Assembly: GCF_001625215.2 (NCBI RefSeq)
Contig: NC_030381.2
Location: forward strand, 37,632,689 to 37,696,688
From: Daucus carota subsp. sativus
Taxonomy: Eukaryota; Streptophyta; Magnoliopsida; Apiales; Apiaceae
Direction of reading: 5' to 3'
DNA: 64,000 bases
Positions 36,375 to 48,236 of this stretch are shown one piece after another. Numbering within the stretch: position 1 is the stretch's first letter; every line of letters begins with the position of its first letter. The translations under genes and the position numbers were made by a program. Under the pieces are notes generated by a model. It was not told the DNA's origin. It saw only the letters and a program-made list of their open reading frames with translations, and did not search any database.

Positions 36375-38300
36375 ATGTGGCCGCCACCTCAGTACCGGAA
36401 AAATGACGTGGAATCAGGAACTAACCGCCAACTCTATCCCTCAATGCTGGAATCTCCTCAGCTCCGCTGGTCATTCATTCGTAAAGTCTACTCCATCGTC
36501 GCTCTTCAGTTGCTTCTCACCGTCGCCGTCGGCGCCGTCGTCGTCTCCGTTCATCAAATCTCTCATTTCATCGTTTCTACTCGCGGCGGCCTTGCTGTTT
36601 ACATCCTTCTCGTCATCGCTCCTCTTATTCGTACGCTTTTTTAATCTTCTCTGACCTAAATTTATACAATTACTTAAAACACGAGAACCTGAGAACAATT
36701 GTTTTGCACTTTATAAATAGTATGTGTAATTAGGTGTTTTTACTGACATAACTAATTATTTGTTCGGCTTTTTTGTTTATGTGTGTAGTGATGTGTCCGT
36801 TGTACTACTATCAGCAGAAGCATCCACTGAATCTTGTACTACTCGGATTGTTTACGATTTCACTTGCGTTTCTGATCGGTTTGTCTTGTGCTTTTTCCAA
36901 CGGTATGTTCACGCTTTCTTCGCGATCACTGCATTGTTGAATTTTGCTTTGAATCATATATACTTTTCTGTTACGTAATGAATGTAATCAATTCTGATTG
37001 ATTAGTACTTACAGTTAATGACTTTATGGTAACTTACGTATTTATCTTGTTTCTTATTTATTTATAATTTAGGTTAAGAATTATAGCTGAAACTTCACCA
37101 AAACTTTAGTTTTTGGAATTATGTGTTAAGTTTATTGTTAATTATACTGATATTTCTTTTCATACGTGGTAATCATGTTTCGATGAAGAAAACAGTGGAA
37201 ACAAAGTCTTCTGAGTGAAGAAATCAAGTTGAAAGCTGTTACTGTATAATTTATTACACGAGCGTATTTTTTGCATTCACTTTATGCTCTTTACCTGTTT
37301 CTCCGAAGTCAGAAGTTATCAGGTTTTAAACCTGGCATGAATATTAATTTGCGACAAATAACCAAGCTAAGTACTATAGATGAAGTGATAGAAAACTAGA
37401 CTCTTCTTTTATCCATGTCACAGCTTTCTTCTTACAGTATATTCAAAATTATTGGCAATAATTCAGCAAAATAAAATAAAAAAAAATTATTGGCGGAGTT
37501 CTGTCATTAAATTTAGAGAAGAACAAAGGGGGTCTCCTTATTCTTAATTTCCCACCAAGTAGTACATGAACCCGTTTTTAGTTCGTGGTGTTAAAACATG
37601 TTATATATCACTCTGAGGAATTGCCTGGTTCTTCAATTAATGTGCTCCAGCAGTAGTCTAGCTTTCGTGCATAAACAAACTTTTTGATATTTGTAAGTAA
37701 CTTTTTGGCTACTTCAAGTGAACTGATTGCCAACTATGAAGATGTCTAAATTATGAATTCTGTAGCGTCTTTGTTGCCTTATGTACTTTCAACAATTAGA
37801 TGGGGAATTGGTAATCTTTACATTTTCTTGATCCGCGTTGCTTATGTATCTTGGTTTGCAGGGAAGGTTGTTTTGGAAGCAGTTATATTGACAGCAGTGG
37901 TAGTTGTGAGTCTTACTCTGTACACATTCTTGGCAGCAAAAAGGGGCTATGATTTCAATTTCTTAGGCCCCTTCTTATTTGGTGCAGTTCTTGTGCTTTT
38001 AGTGTTTGCTCTGATTCAGGTTTGTAAATCTCTACATTATATTTTGATAAGTTGATATACTGGTTTGACTTCTAACTATGTTCTGCATGTCAGATACTGT
38101 TTCCTATGGGGAGGGTATCACACATGATATATGGTTGTCTGGCAGCTGTTATCTTTTGTGGGTACATCGTCTACGATACCGATAATCTGATCAAGAGGTA
38201 CACATACGATGATTACATCTGGGCTGCTGTTTCTCTTTATTTAGATATCATCAATCTCTTCCTTGCGCTGCTTACTGTTTTTCGAGCTGCTGATGCATAG
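36375..38300 (+). CDS. LFG: LIFEGUARD / BAX-inhibitor-1 family membrane protein
   Basis: Multi-pass membrane protein of the TMBIM/LFG family, linked in plants to cell-death suppression and calcium handling at ER or other endomembranes. Four exons join in frame: 36375-36630, 36789-36902, 37862-38019, 38094-38300; 244 aa, the usual family size. Short proline-rich hydrophilic N-terminus (MWPPPQYRKNDVE), then about seven hydrophobic segments starting near residue 38. Family marks: MCPLYYYQQKHPLN after the second segment, FNFLGPFLF, and the C-terminal YDTDNLI (203-209) and LYLDIINLFLALL (224-236), which hold the acidic residues conserved in BI-1-fold proteins. Ends FRAADA. The 1-kb second intron contains nothing recognised. 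A strong TATA box lies upstream. Confidence 0.95.
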
Positions 38301-38588
38301 AGAGCAGTTGTCAGCTTTTCTTGATAACCTTGCCCTCATAATAACTCTGACTAGTGTTTGTTCCTCTATGTAAATATTGTAAGTGGTCGACTGTTGAAAG
38401 CTGTTGGTGCGTTTAGCAGAATGGAAAAAAATTGTGCTATGCATAGATGACAATTGCTAGCTTTTTTTGATAACCTTGTATTGATGATAACTCTAATTAC
38501 TGCTTGTTCCTTTATGCAAGTATTGAAAGTGTTTTATTGTCTGAAAGGTGTTGGTGTGTTTTAACAGATTGGGAAAAAATTGTGCTAT
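38295..38588. repeat. 146-bp tandem duplication starting at the LFG stop codon
   Basis: GCATAG (last codon plus stop, 38295-38300) recurs at 38441, and the following ~140 bp are repeated with about 20% divergence (for example GAAAAAAATTGTGCTATG at both ends). The 3'UTR has thus been duplicated. Confidence 0.85.
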
Positions 38589-39369
38589 GAAGAATATTGT
38601 CAAAAAGATTTTTTTGGAGTTATTTGTATAATGTACGGGTCTTTTTAGTTTTGTAGAACAAATGCAATTTTTGTAGAATATCTTAATTCCTCAAGCCACT
38701 CAACTAAAACACAATAAAAGATCTTGTTTCTCTCCCATGGAATGCAAAGTTGAGGTAGCCAGATAAACACTATTAGCAGAATGAAAAACTCAAAAAAAAA
38801 ATTCATTATTAGTTCCTTACAAAGTTCGCGAGATATGGGAATCAACTTTTGTTTATCCTCCTCTGATTTAAAAAAAGCCGGTTGTTTAGAGGCATAATCT
38901 GCAAATTCTTAAATCATTAAATCATGTTTGTCATTATGTTTGAAGAACAGACAATTATGTATTTTGTCAGCCTGACTATATTCTTTGCTCTTTGTTTTTG
39001 GGCTGTCGAAATGTATATTATTACAATTTTCTCTAAATTATATATATGTTTACGGTTTAGTATTATGTTCGAGAATGGTCTGTTCGTATTATTATTCAAA
39101 CAATTATGCATAGTCACTGCATTTATACCATTATTTGAACAATTATACATAGCCACTGCAGTTATATTATTATGTAAACTTTGAACACTTATAGATAGCC
39201 CTAATGATTGACTTCTCCGTGATTATATGAAGGAGACATCATATGTGGTAATGTGAATATCGGGCGCAAAGTTTCTACAATTACTATCAGTTGTTTTTGT
39301 GAGGGTTGAAAATGTGGACTGTTGTATGTCTGCACCAATATATATATTCAGATTGCTTGTGTGATCTTC

Positions 39370-39405
<36 letters not shown>

Positions 39406-42044
39406 TGTGAACTTATAACTGAGGGGCCTATTGGTGTATGGCCTGGTTTGTGTGGTGGGGATATATGTTTTGTGTTTACCCTTCTCTAATAGCTTATATT
39501 GTCAACTCTTTACCTGAGTGGGGATATCTTCTAGGATCCAGATATTGTTCGATACTGTTTGGTACAAGCTCACCGATTTGGCACTCTAGATTGAATGGAC
39601 TACTAATAGGAGTCCAACAGGATACTTGTGGCGGAGCTAAAGGTGAGTTAAGGGTTGAACCCTTGATTCACAAATGTTAGACATGAGGCAAACTAACTTG
39701 GTTACTAGAATCTAATGCTTTAATGCTAATGATCTAATACCATTATCAGTAATGTTTTATAAAATTAAAATTACAGGGGTGTGTTGTCCCCTGGTTCTGA
39801 TGTGGCTCAGCCACTGCATTCGGGGTAGGTGAGTGCTGCCAAGTCAGGTATCATTTACATGCTCTGTCCTATGCAATCGAAGACATTATTTGGCAACTTA
39901 ATTGTATTTTTGTATTGCGACTCAGTGTGTGAGGTAGGCGAGTGCTGCCAAGTCAGGTATCTTTTGCATGCTGTGTCCTATGCAATCAAAGACGTTATCT
40001 GGTAACTTCATTGATTCCAACTATGATTATTGGAGGGCACAGACATAGTAGCACAGCTCTTATTTCTTGTCCCTACTAGTATTATTGGTAGTGTCATTCT
40101 GAAGGAGGCTATAATTGAATCACAGGGATTATAAATGTCACCCATGTATTTTGTTTAATTTTCCCCTAACGAGTATAGGGTGTCTATGAATGAGAAATCG
40201 CTAGGTAAATCTGTCTAGTTTTTCAATTTTACAATACTTTTTTCAGCGCTTTGGTTGGCGAAATAGAAATTGAGGTAGGGCTGCATCGGAAGTTAAATGT
40301 GTTGGGTTGAAAATAAATGAGAGCTGTGAAATGTCGGTTTAAATTTTATTTTAGAGCTTCATCATTCTCTTGTTCCACTCCTTTCCGCGGATACACTCAT
40401 ATGCAGTCTTTGAACTTTGTGTTGAGTGATTGTTTCTTTTTTGTTCTTTATCCCTGCAGAAATTTTCTAAATTATTCCCCATATCATGTTTATTTCGCCC
40501 TGTTTCATCTCTATCCTAGGCCTTTAACTTTCTTTGAATATCTTATGACCTCCGTCCTATAACATGCAGCCAAATGTAACTTACCTTATATTCTGTTTGA
40601 CCGGAAGAATTGAATTTGGATAGAATAGGAAGAAATTTGTATATTATGAGTTTTCTCTTTTTATTTCCGTTCGTACATATAGAAATTAGAGCTCAGTTAC
40701 ATCAGTCTCATTCTTACTTATCCATGTTCTCGAAATGTCATAAAAAAAATTGAATCTCCTATTGTTCACCTTTTCCTTTGTCCTCTTGCTTCTATTAAAT
40801 TTGGTCTTTATTTTTTTTTTCTTGAATCTCAATTTTCTCATCATGTTTGATTTAATGGCTCTAACTCTTCTGACCAAATGGACCTGCTTTGTGGTCTAAG
40901 TCATGGGTAGTTTATAGGACGCTGTTCTTGCATAGGTAGATAGACTTACTTTTTAGCGCATCCTTAATATATAACTGATTTTGTGGTTGTGGGTGTTCCG
41001 TGTCTAAACTAATCTTCCAGGACGAGACGTCTAGTGAGATTGCATCATTGGTTTGTCTGAGTGAACCTTCTAAGAGCTCAAACTAATGTCTAAGGATAAC
41101 TAATCGATGTTTGATCTTTAAAGCTGTTGTGAGGGCACATGCCAATGGTTTTGAACTCGAGCAGGATAGCACTTGGTTCCTTATAAACCCTCTCATTTCT
41201 GTTTGTTTATGCTATAGAATCAAGGGGGCTACAATATCATGGCAAAGTCCCACATTGTTCCATTGTATTGTACAATTGGCCCTTGTTGAACTCTTGATCC
41301 AAATCTTGTACTCTCTTCTGTCCCTTTGATTTCTATACATTTTCCTTTTTTGATGTTAGATTCAATTCTATACATTTTAAAACTTTCTCGTAATAGTAAC
41401 TTTTTATAACATAACAATCCCAACTGCTTATATCAATTAAATATCGGTGAGTTTCATCACTTTATCCATATTTTTTCCTTTCTTATTATTTTATATTACT
41501 TAATAATTTTTTTTTAGTCTCCGTGACCAATTCAAACGTACAGATCCCGGAGGGACCGAGGGACTATCATTTATTCGAGAAACCAATATAGAAAGATAGA
41601 AACCCAGTTAATGTCTGGCTTATCTTTAAAGTTAACTTGCTCAATTTTCTTACTAATGATATAGAAAGTTAAGCAATCTGTAACTACTTGGGCCAGTTCA
41701 CCATCCTTGAGTCCGATAAATTATCTTCCGTAGGTCGCTTAATTGTGGGAAGAACCCCAAAAAATGGGGCCAACATGCCAAAGAATGTAAGCAACATGAC
41801 TTTATATTTGTGTCTAATCCACTATTAGTTGTTGCTAGATACTCAGCTTATATACTGATCATGTCAAGACCTGCATTAATCGACTATGACATGCATTAAC
41901 TGGTTTAGCATATGCTAACCCGATTCTGTATGCTCCTGCTTTCTGCAAGTTTCAAGTAATTTGTGGACTCCGCCCTCTCAGTACTGTTCCGCACTGACAG
42001 CAGTGGCAGCAATCGCAAAACTATATATTTACATATACATGGCG
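38589..42044. other. No gene recognised; repeats only
   Basis: Contains a (TG)n run at ~39373-39402, a possible inverted-repeat element around 39629-39817 (TGGCGGAGCT … GGCTCAGCCACTG), and a direct repeat at 39822-40007. No open frame resembles a protein family. AAGTCCCACATTG at ~41245 resembles a plant snRNA promoter element, but no RNA gene was seen. Confidence 0.5.
39822..40007. repeat. ~80-bp direct repeat, period 108 bp
   Basis: GAGTGCTGCCAAGTCAGGTA followed by CTGTGTCCTATGCAATC-like sequence occurs at ~39830 and ~39938. Confidence 0.85.
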
Positions 42045-42286
42045 TACTCCCTCCGTCCCAAATTACATGTTCATTTCGGTTTTTAAGAAGTCAAATTGAA
42101 CAATTTTTGACTAAATATTAAAAAATATTTATTAATTATTTTTGAAAATAAAAAATTATATTTTAAAATAGATTAAATATACTTTTGAATGATATAATTT
42201 TTTTGACTTCTTCCAACTATATAATATATATAAATTATAGTCAATTTGACTAGTCAAAAGTCGAGGTATATTGGGACGGAGGAGTA
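42045..42286. mobile_element. Stowaway-like MITE
   Basis: TA-flanked, 242 bp, ends CTCCCTCCGTCCCAAATTAC and TATTGGGACGGAGGAG, with a TCAAATTGAC/GTCAATTTGA inner inverted pair. A different subfamily from those at 17691 and 31787. Confidence 0.8.
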
Positions 42287-42975
42287 AACAAATGAATCTT
42301 CACCCAAGAAGAGGGAATCCCGACCAGCTCGGGTGTCACAGTGTTGACATTTGAGCCATGGCAGAACTCATTGCAGTTCTCTGCCATCTTATAAAATAAA
42401 ACTGAGTTGATTGTTGTTTTCTAGAATTCTATTATACGCGTATTCAAGTCTGTGAAACTGTAAAGAGGATGGTTCTTGTTCATCTTCCAAGTGAAATCAT
42501 AACTTCAGATATTTTCAAGATTTGTGTATCATGGTTCCTGAAAAAGGAGGAAGGTAAATAAATCAAGGGTGAATCATGATGTTTCCCAAGTAAAGAAGAA
42601 AAGTACAGACATGATCCATCTGAAAAATCCCATGTGGTTGGGCTTACAAAAGTTCGGAAAAGTGAAATAAACCTCATAATAATTTGTAGAGACAAGAAAA
42701 GACACCCTACCATGTCAAAGATTGTGCTGGGATTTGCTTAGCTAATCTTGTCAAATGATGTAGAATAATTGTAGTAACATTTTATTTCTTAATATCTCTT
42801 CTGGACCTTGGTCAGAGTACAGATTTCATTCTTACTCGGTACACAAACTTGTTAACTAATCTTAGCAGGATTAGATCTAGCTAGTAACTAATTGTTCATC
42901 AAATTATAGAAGATAAAAATAGGCAGGATCAACAGTTTTGGGTGGTGGTAATTAGAATTGCGGTGATAAGGAGAT
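42287..42975. other. Downstream flank of the FAF-like gene
   Basis: Presumed 3'UTR and spacer. The open frame at 42480-42713 is not supported. Confidence 0.4.
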
Positions 42976-44526
42976 TCAGGATGTTGCGATGCAATGTGCA
43001 TCCCAGAACAAAAGTGACTTCCTTGCTTCCTTGCAATTCCTCAGCACCACAATCTCTTTCTGTTCAATTCCCTTTGGCTTGAAAACCCCGATCACTCCAT
43101 TGGTAATGTTGTTTCTGTGTGGAGACACATGGTGAGCGAGTTGATTCTTTAGGTTTGTGGTGGCAGGTCGAGTAAGTTGTTTCTTTAGAATTGTGGTAAC
43201 AGGCCGAGGGAGTTCATTCTTTATGCTTGTTGTCCCAGGCTTGGCTCGCCAGAAGTATTCGTAAGAATTGTATGAGGCAGCTGTGGCTGTGCCTGCTTGT
43301 GTGCCAGGCATGAGCCGCGTTGCTCGTGGTAGCGGAGGGAGTGACTGAGGCAAGAGAGTTAGCTCTTTGGTCATGGCATCCTCTATCATCTTGGCTGGTG
43401 TTTTGTAGTTAAAGTTGTCAGACCATGTAGAATTCTGGTTTTCGATTGCCACTAGTTTTTTCATCATCAAAGCTGACCTGTGCACATTTATGGTACCACT
43501 TTTCATCTTTGGCCTTTCCAGTTTCATCACACTTCCTTTGTCCTCCTCAACTTGTCCACCAATTTGTGCATTATTCTCATCCTCTTTAAATATCTCAAAC
43601 ATTTCCTCTAGATCTTCCTCCACTTGTTTATCATCCCCTTTTGCATCCACCACTTCATCAAAAACTGGATGCTCTTCATCCTCTTTTTCCTCTGGAGACG
43701 TTGTGCTTAGTAGTGTAAGGCGAAGACGTCCATCTTCACGCTGAGCCTGGAAGTTTTTAGTCGATGGAACAGCCACCGCTTGCAGGACTAGTCTTCCATT
43801 AACACGCTGAGAATGCATGTGAACGTGTGGTCCCTCGTTGTTGCTCCGTGCGAGTGAAGAAAGCGGAGGAGGGAAAGATCGGTGCTTTTGCATCATCTTT
43901 TTATCAGCAGCGCCAGAGTAACTATATTTTGCAACTACAGGAAACTCATCTCCCAAGTGATTCTTGATATCTTCATGTCGAGATTCCTCTTCTTTGTCGA
44001 AGTCACTCGCCTCCGAGTTAGCCTCAGAAGAGGAATAAGACGAAAACCCGTCAGACCCCGTCTCAGATCCTAGGTTTTCAGTACATATCTCAAGGCTCTT
44101 CTCGCTCAAAGTGCTGCTACTTTTCTTCAAAAGAGGATGAACATAAGGAGGTGGAAGTTCAGCCTCATCACTCTTTTTCTGCGATATAATTGTGCCCCAA
44201 ACATCATCTTGCTTCTGCACACGAACTCTGCCTTCTCCTTCGGACAAAGAATCAAGGGCTGAGATGATGGCAAGCTGGCCCGAGGAAGCAATTTTCTTCA
44301 TGGTCGGATGCTTGAAACCATTCTGCGCCAACCATGTTTTCGAGGACATGTCAGCCGAGAGTGTTCTGCGAAAGGAGGTCCCTTCAGCAGGCTTTAGACC
44401 TTGCGAATCATCGCAACGAAGAACAGAAGTGATCCCTTGCTTCTCCATCATGGTTGGCGACAGCTCCTCAAGAAAGCAGTTGTTGTTTGGTGCTGAGCTA
44501 GACTTGTTGACATACATCTCTTCCAT
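42976..44526 (-). CDS. FAF-like protein (FANTASTIC FOUR domain)
   Basis: Single coding exon, 516 aa from the ATG at 44526 (MEEMYVNKSSSAPNNN). An upstream in-frame ATG at 44553 lies across a splice acceptor (TTTGCAG|AGAAG, exon from 44542), so it is intronic and was rejected. The FAF domain is at ~214-272: KHRSFPPPLSSLAR, GPHVHMHSQRVNGRLVLQAV, QREDGRLRLTL. An acidic stretch follows at ~280-340, as in the family (EEKEDEEHP, EEDLEEMFEIF). The rest is Ser-rich N-terminally and basic C-terminally. FAF proteins modulate shoot-meristem size; longer FAF-like members such as this are poorly characterised and sometimes labelled chloroplastic. Confidence 0.92.
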   Translation of the reverse strand: MEEMYVNKSSSAPNNNCFLEELSPTMMEKQGITSVLRCDDSQGLKPAEGTSFRRTLSADMSSKTWLAQNGFKHPTMKKIASSGQLAIISALDSLSEGEGRVRVQKQDDVWGTIISQKKSDEAELPPPYVHPLLKKSSSTLSEKSLEICTENLGSETGSDGFSSYSSSEANSEASDFDKEEESRHEDIKNHLGDEFPVVAKYSYSGAADKKMMQKHRSFPPPLSSLARSNNEGPHVHMHSQRVNGRLVLQAVAVPSTKNFQAQREDGRLRLTLLSTTSPEEKEDEEHPVFDEVVDAKGDDKQVEEDLEEMFEIFKEDENNAQIGGQVEEDKGSVMKLERPKMKSGTINVHRSALMMKKLVAIENQNSTWSDNFNYKTPAKMIEDAMTKELTLLPQSLPPLPRATRLMPGTQAGTATAASYNSYEYFWRAKPGTTSIKNELPRPVTTILKKQLTRPATTNLKNQLAHHVSPHRNNITNGVIGVFKPKGIEQKEIVVLRNCKEARKSLLFWDAHCIATS

Positions 44527-44542
44527 TTGGAGAAAATCTTCT

Positions 44543-44760
44543 CTGCAAACCAAAGGAGTGATTAAGTATGAGAAGACTAATGGAGATCAAAACTAGAGAT
44601 CAAGAAAGCTGCTAGCTTTTTACATGCAGTACTTAAAAATACCAAAAAAACAAAGAGAACTACGTCCATACGCAAATACTATGATAGCATGTGCCCACAG
44701 ACACACACCGGAATGAACCGATATAATAATATAAGAGAGAAATGAAATGTAGTTGCTTAC
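44543..44760 (-). other. 5'UTR intron of the FAF-like gene
   Basis: Donor CTCAAG|GTAAGC at 44760 and acceptor TTTGCAG at 44543; 218 bp, wholly in the leader. The ATG follows 16 nt after the acceptor. Confidence 0.75.
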
Positions 44761-44761
44761 C

Positions 44762-45955
44762 TTGAGAAGCAAGAGAGTTATCCCCTGGAGAGTGAGAAGA
44801 GAGTAGAGAGTGAAGTTGATCCTTGGGGGAGTGGGAGGAGGCAAGGGAGGTGAGTGTTTGGGATGTGGCTATGAATGCAATTTACAATGGGTGGAAATTG
44901 GCGAGTATTTGTAGGCGCTCAGAATTGCCTAGGGAATCGGGTACTTGGGACCCGCCTGCATTGCCCATTTCATCTGTTTTTCTCTATACGACTCTGATTT
45001 TCTTGATGTAAGAACCATCTTTGTAATTGTGAACCAGCTCACAGATCATAACAAGGATTGCAAGGATTTGAATTCAAACTCAATATTTTGAAAATTTTGG
45101 GTTGAATTATCTCCATCTGATGTGATCCACAGAGGAGAATAGTGACCTCAAAGCCATTATTTAACATTTTTTGTCCGAAATTCAGCAAAAATGTATTTCT
45201 TTCGCTTCTTCATTTTTTTACCCTTTCTATTGTTACTTAATATATTTTCTAAAAATGATAATTTTTTACAATATAAAATTTAACCCATCACTTTCATCCA
45301 TTTTTTTCTTGACTAATCCTCCCATTATATCAACTTTTTTTTATTACTTAATACTATTTTATACATTTCTTAACTTGGGCTAAAATCTAATGTAAAAGAT
45401 TGGACTGGAAGGTGATAGTTTTCAATAAATTTTATAGATCTAAAAACTCGAATTCAACTATTTATCAAATATTTATGTCCGTTCGATCAAGATTTAAATA
45501 ATATTATTCTATTCATTTTTATAACGAACTTGAAGTAGAAATTAGAAAGTAAAAGTTGAACGTTAAAAATTGTTGGGGAAAGCAGTAGCTGAACAGATAT
45601 AGAGGAAGAGAAGAAGACGACGATGATTGGATGAAAATGGCTCAAGGAGGAATCCACTTTGGCAAAGAACATGCATGATTGTGGAAGCCTCAATTGTCCA
45701 TCAATCATTTTAATATAAAGAATCATTTCATTCTTTCAGACAATACAACTATATAATATAAAAATATACGTACTGCATGCAACTGTACTGCAATCTAATA
45801 ATTTCACACAGATATTATAATTTATATACTTGTGTCCATATTTAAGTCACGTCTACAAAATTATGCATGGGGCCTCTTTCATCTTTCTTCACTAATTTAT
45901 GACACCAAAGGTTCCTCATCCAAGATGCCAACAGGCTCATAGGTATGTGTATGTT
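44762..45955. other. FAF-like promoter side and spacer
   Basis: The leader exon probably covers ~44762-44880. A weak TATA-like CTACAAATACTC lies near 44915 on the minus strand. Beyond that nothing is recognised. Confidence 0.35.
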
Positions 45956-45963
45956 CAAGGAAG

Positions 45964-46376
45964 TAGGGCTGTAATTCGAGCCGAGCCGGACGAATTTTGA
46001 GCCGAGCCTAATTCGAGCCAAGATTAATCGAGTCGAGCCGAGCCGATTCGAATAACTAATCGAACCTAAATCTTTGCCCGAACTCGACTCGGCTAATTTC
46101 ACGAGTCGAGTCGAGCCGGCTCGTTTGGCTAAACGAGCCGGTCTTAACGAGTCGAGCGAGCCAGCTCGTATAATTTTACACTTAATCGAGCCCAAACCTC
46201 TACCCGAACTCGGCTCGTTTAATTTCACGAGTCGAGTCGAGCCGGCTCGTTTAATTAAACGAGCTGAAACCTTTACTCGAACTCGGCTCGTTTAGCGAGT
46301 CGAGTCGAGCCGAGCCCACTTAAACGAGTTCGAGCCGGGCGAGCTCGCGAGCCGCCCGGCTCGAATTACAGCTCTA
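45964..46376. mobile_element. hAT-type MITE, GC-rich, made of GAGCCG repeats
   Basis: 413 bp with terminal inverted repeats TAGGGCTGTAATTCGAGCC / GGCTCGAATTACAGCTCTA and a perfect 8-bp target duplication CAAGGAAG (45956-45963, 46377-46384). The interior is many diverged copies of CGAGCCG / CGGCTCG in both orientations, so the strand should fold heavily. Confidence 0.85.
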
Positions 46377-46411
46377 CAAGGAAGGGATGGCATACACTTC
46401 GATGTTCAATC

Positions 46412-46473
46412 CACTCCTACCAAAAGTTTTTTTTTTTTTTTTTTTTTTGACGGATCACTCCTACCAAAAGTTT
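46412..46473 (-). mobile_element. Micro-retroinsertion with 18-bp target duplication
   Basis: CACTCCTACCAAAAGTTT at 46412-46429 and 46456-46473. The 26-bp insert reads ATCCGTC plus about 19 A on the minus strand. Confidence 0.75.
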
Positions 46474-46543
46474 GTGACTTTGATCTTTTCAAACCACGCA
46501 CCAAGACAAATATACATACATTTTATCGATTCTTGATAAGTTA

Positions 46544-46797
46544 TACTCCTTTCATTTCAAATTAGAGGTCCACTTTCAAAAAATCACACAGTTTAAGAAA
46601 AATGGATATTCACAAATTAATTATATTAAATGAACATAATATGTGGGGTGAGATTGATCTAGGAAATATAAATGAGAGATATATGGAGTATAATTGACTT
46701 TAGAAATATAATTTTGCATTGAAAGTTGAAGTGGACAAGTAATTTGAAACAATTTTTTTTTTTTTAAGTGGACATGTAAATTGAAACAGAGGGAGTA
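46544..46797. mobile_element. Stowaway-like MITE
   Basis: TA-flanked, ends CTCCTTTCATTTCAAATTA and TAAATTGAAACAGAGGGAG. 254 bp, AT-rich. Confidence 0.7.
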
Positions 46798-47656
46798 TTT
46801 TAATGATAAATAGTTAGAGTAATTATTCTTGTTTGTCCGGCATGAAATTAATTAAAAATATTCTAAAATTCACTCTCATGAGAGTCGGCTGCTCCATCTT
46901 CATCTAACCTTAGCCGCCTTCATCTCCTTTGCCACCTCTTTTACCCATCTCTATCCCGGTGTCCTTTCATCCCATCTCAATTCTCTAACCGCCTTTTTTC
47001 CATCCGCACAACACTTTCTCTCTCTCTCTCTCTTTTTTAATTTTCAAACAATAATCTTCTACTATTTTTTTTCTTCAATAAAATCGAGTTTTGTTTCACA
47101 AAATTCGGGAAACCCATTTGAATTTTTTCGATGTCTTATGTCTGAGTTATTGTTTGTGTGTTTGATTGTCTCGCTTTGTGCGATTTGTCTCGCTTTATGC
47201 CATGTGTTTGTGTTGAAAATGAATTTTACGGTGTATTGAGAGATCCGAAGACATCGCATCAACAACACTTTCCGCATGTATGTAACTGGTGTCCGGCCGG
47301 CGGCCGATAGATAGTTGGGGTGCATTTGGAACGGTAGTGAACGTGCTCACCTCTCGTAAAATATATATGTTCATAACATGATATTTCTAAACTAAGTTTT
47401 TGTAACCGAGTGTTCTAAACATTGCACTATCCATGAAATTACTGTGATGATCAATTGTGAAACTACTGTTTTAATTATAAAATTATCTAACAGATAATTT
47501 AAATTACGCACTTATATGATAATACATTATTATAAGTCTCGTAATTTTAAGATCACACTCTTAATTACTTTCGCCTTAGGCAATTGGAGGAAGAAAATAA
47601 AAACCTGGATGCCTCTTGTCTGCCTATAAAGCTAGATACCACAACATTTTTTGTTG
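46798..47656. other. No gene recognised
   Basis: Contains a C/T-rich stretch with a (TC)n run near 47021-47033. The minus-strand frame at 47062-47325 has no support. Confidence 0.5.
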
Positions 47657-47846
47657 GGTTTGTCTAGTGTGTGCCCATGTGCACATGCTAAGCACTAACA
47701 TTTATAAAATTGGAGAGATTTGATTGGTGTGGTTGTGCAACTGCAGGGGGTCCACCATTATTAAAGAAGGTAAACCAATAGAAACCATCCAAATTTATCA
47801 ATTTTGGTGCTTAGTGTGTGCCCATGAGCACACCATAGAAAAAACC
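47657..47846. mobile_element. Small MITE with ~40-bp imperfect inverted ends
   Basis: Left end GGTTTGTCTAGTGTGTGCCC and reverse complement of the right end GGTTTTTTCTATGGTGTGCT pair over about 40 bp, ending near CTAAGCAC on both arms. Target duplication not clear. Confidence 0.6.
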
Positions 47847-47948
47847 TTTTTTTTTTTAGCTTCCGACACTTATCTACACTACTGGTCTATTTGTTAAAAG
47901 CTGTTTTATCTCAAATTATTACTTTATCATTAATAACGCAAAAGCTTC

Positions 47949-48236
47949 TACCCCCTCTGTCCCATTTTTTTTTTTTTTTGACGAAACCTCTGTCCCATTT
48001 AATTGTATACGTTTCTTTTCAACTGCTCGACACGCATTTCAATACTCTTATAAGACGTAGTTCCGTAACTTATTTTTGAGATTTTCTTTTTCTGAATAAA
48101 AATATAACATCCAAATTTTAATTCAGAAAAAGAAAATTTTAAAAATAAATTACACAACTACACTTTACAGGAGCATTAAAGTCCGTGCCGCGTCCCCGTC
48201 CCCCAATGTATACTACTCAGGGGGACGGAGGGAGTA
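47949..48236. mobile_element. Stowaway-like MITE carrying a micro-insertion
   Basis: TA-flanked ends CCCCCTCTGTCCC and CAGGGGGACGGAGGGAG; same subfamily as 17691, in reverse orientation. The left terminus is interrupted by the short insertion at 47968-47986. Confidence 0.8.
47954..48000 (-). mobile_element. Micro-retroinsertion with 14-bp target duplication inside a MITE end
   Basis: CCTCTGTCCCATTT at 47954-47967 and 47987-48000. The 19-bp insert reads TTTCGTC plus about 12 A on the minus strand. Confidence 0.75.

Noticed and set aside
36403..36698. Additional open frames over LFG exon 1 on both strands
   Set aside because: Other-frame shadows of the LFG exon, serine- or charge-rich by chance.
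38924..39184. Overlapping hydrophobic frames on both strands
   Set aside because: AT-rich low complexity; no motif, splice context or promoter.
41240..41260. AAGTCCCACATTG as the upstream element of an snRNA gene
   Set aside because: No properly spaced TATA box and no U-snRNA-like sequence downstream; one mismatch from the consensus can occur by chance or in a MITE.
44527..44553. Upstream ATG of the FAF-like frame (MVCREDF…)
   Set aside because: The ATG lies before a TTTGCAG splice acceptor and is intronic; the next ATG, after the acceptor, fits better.
43415..44596. Plus-strand open frames opposite the FAF-like gene
   Set aside because: Antisense shadows of a long coding exon; no start context, introns or family motifs.
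45842..46295. Open frames rich in RLGS/ARLAKRAG repeats
   Set aside because: Translation of the GAGCCG-repeat hAT MITE.
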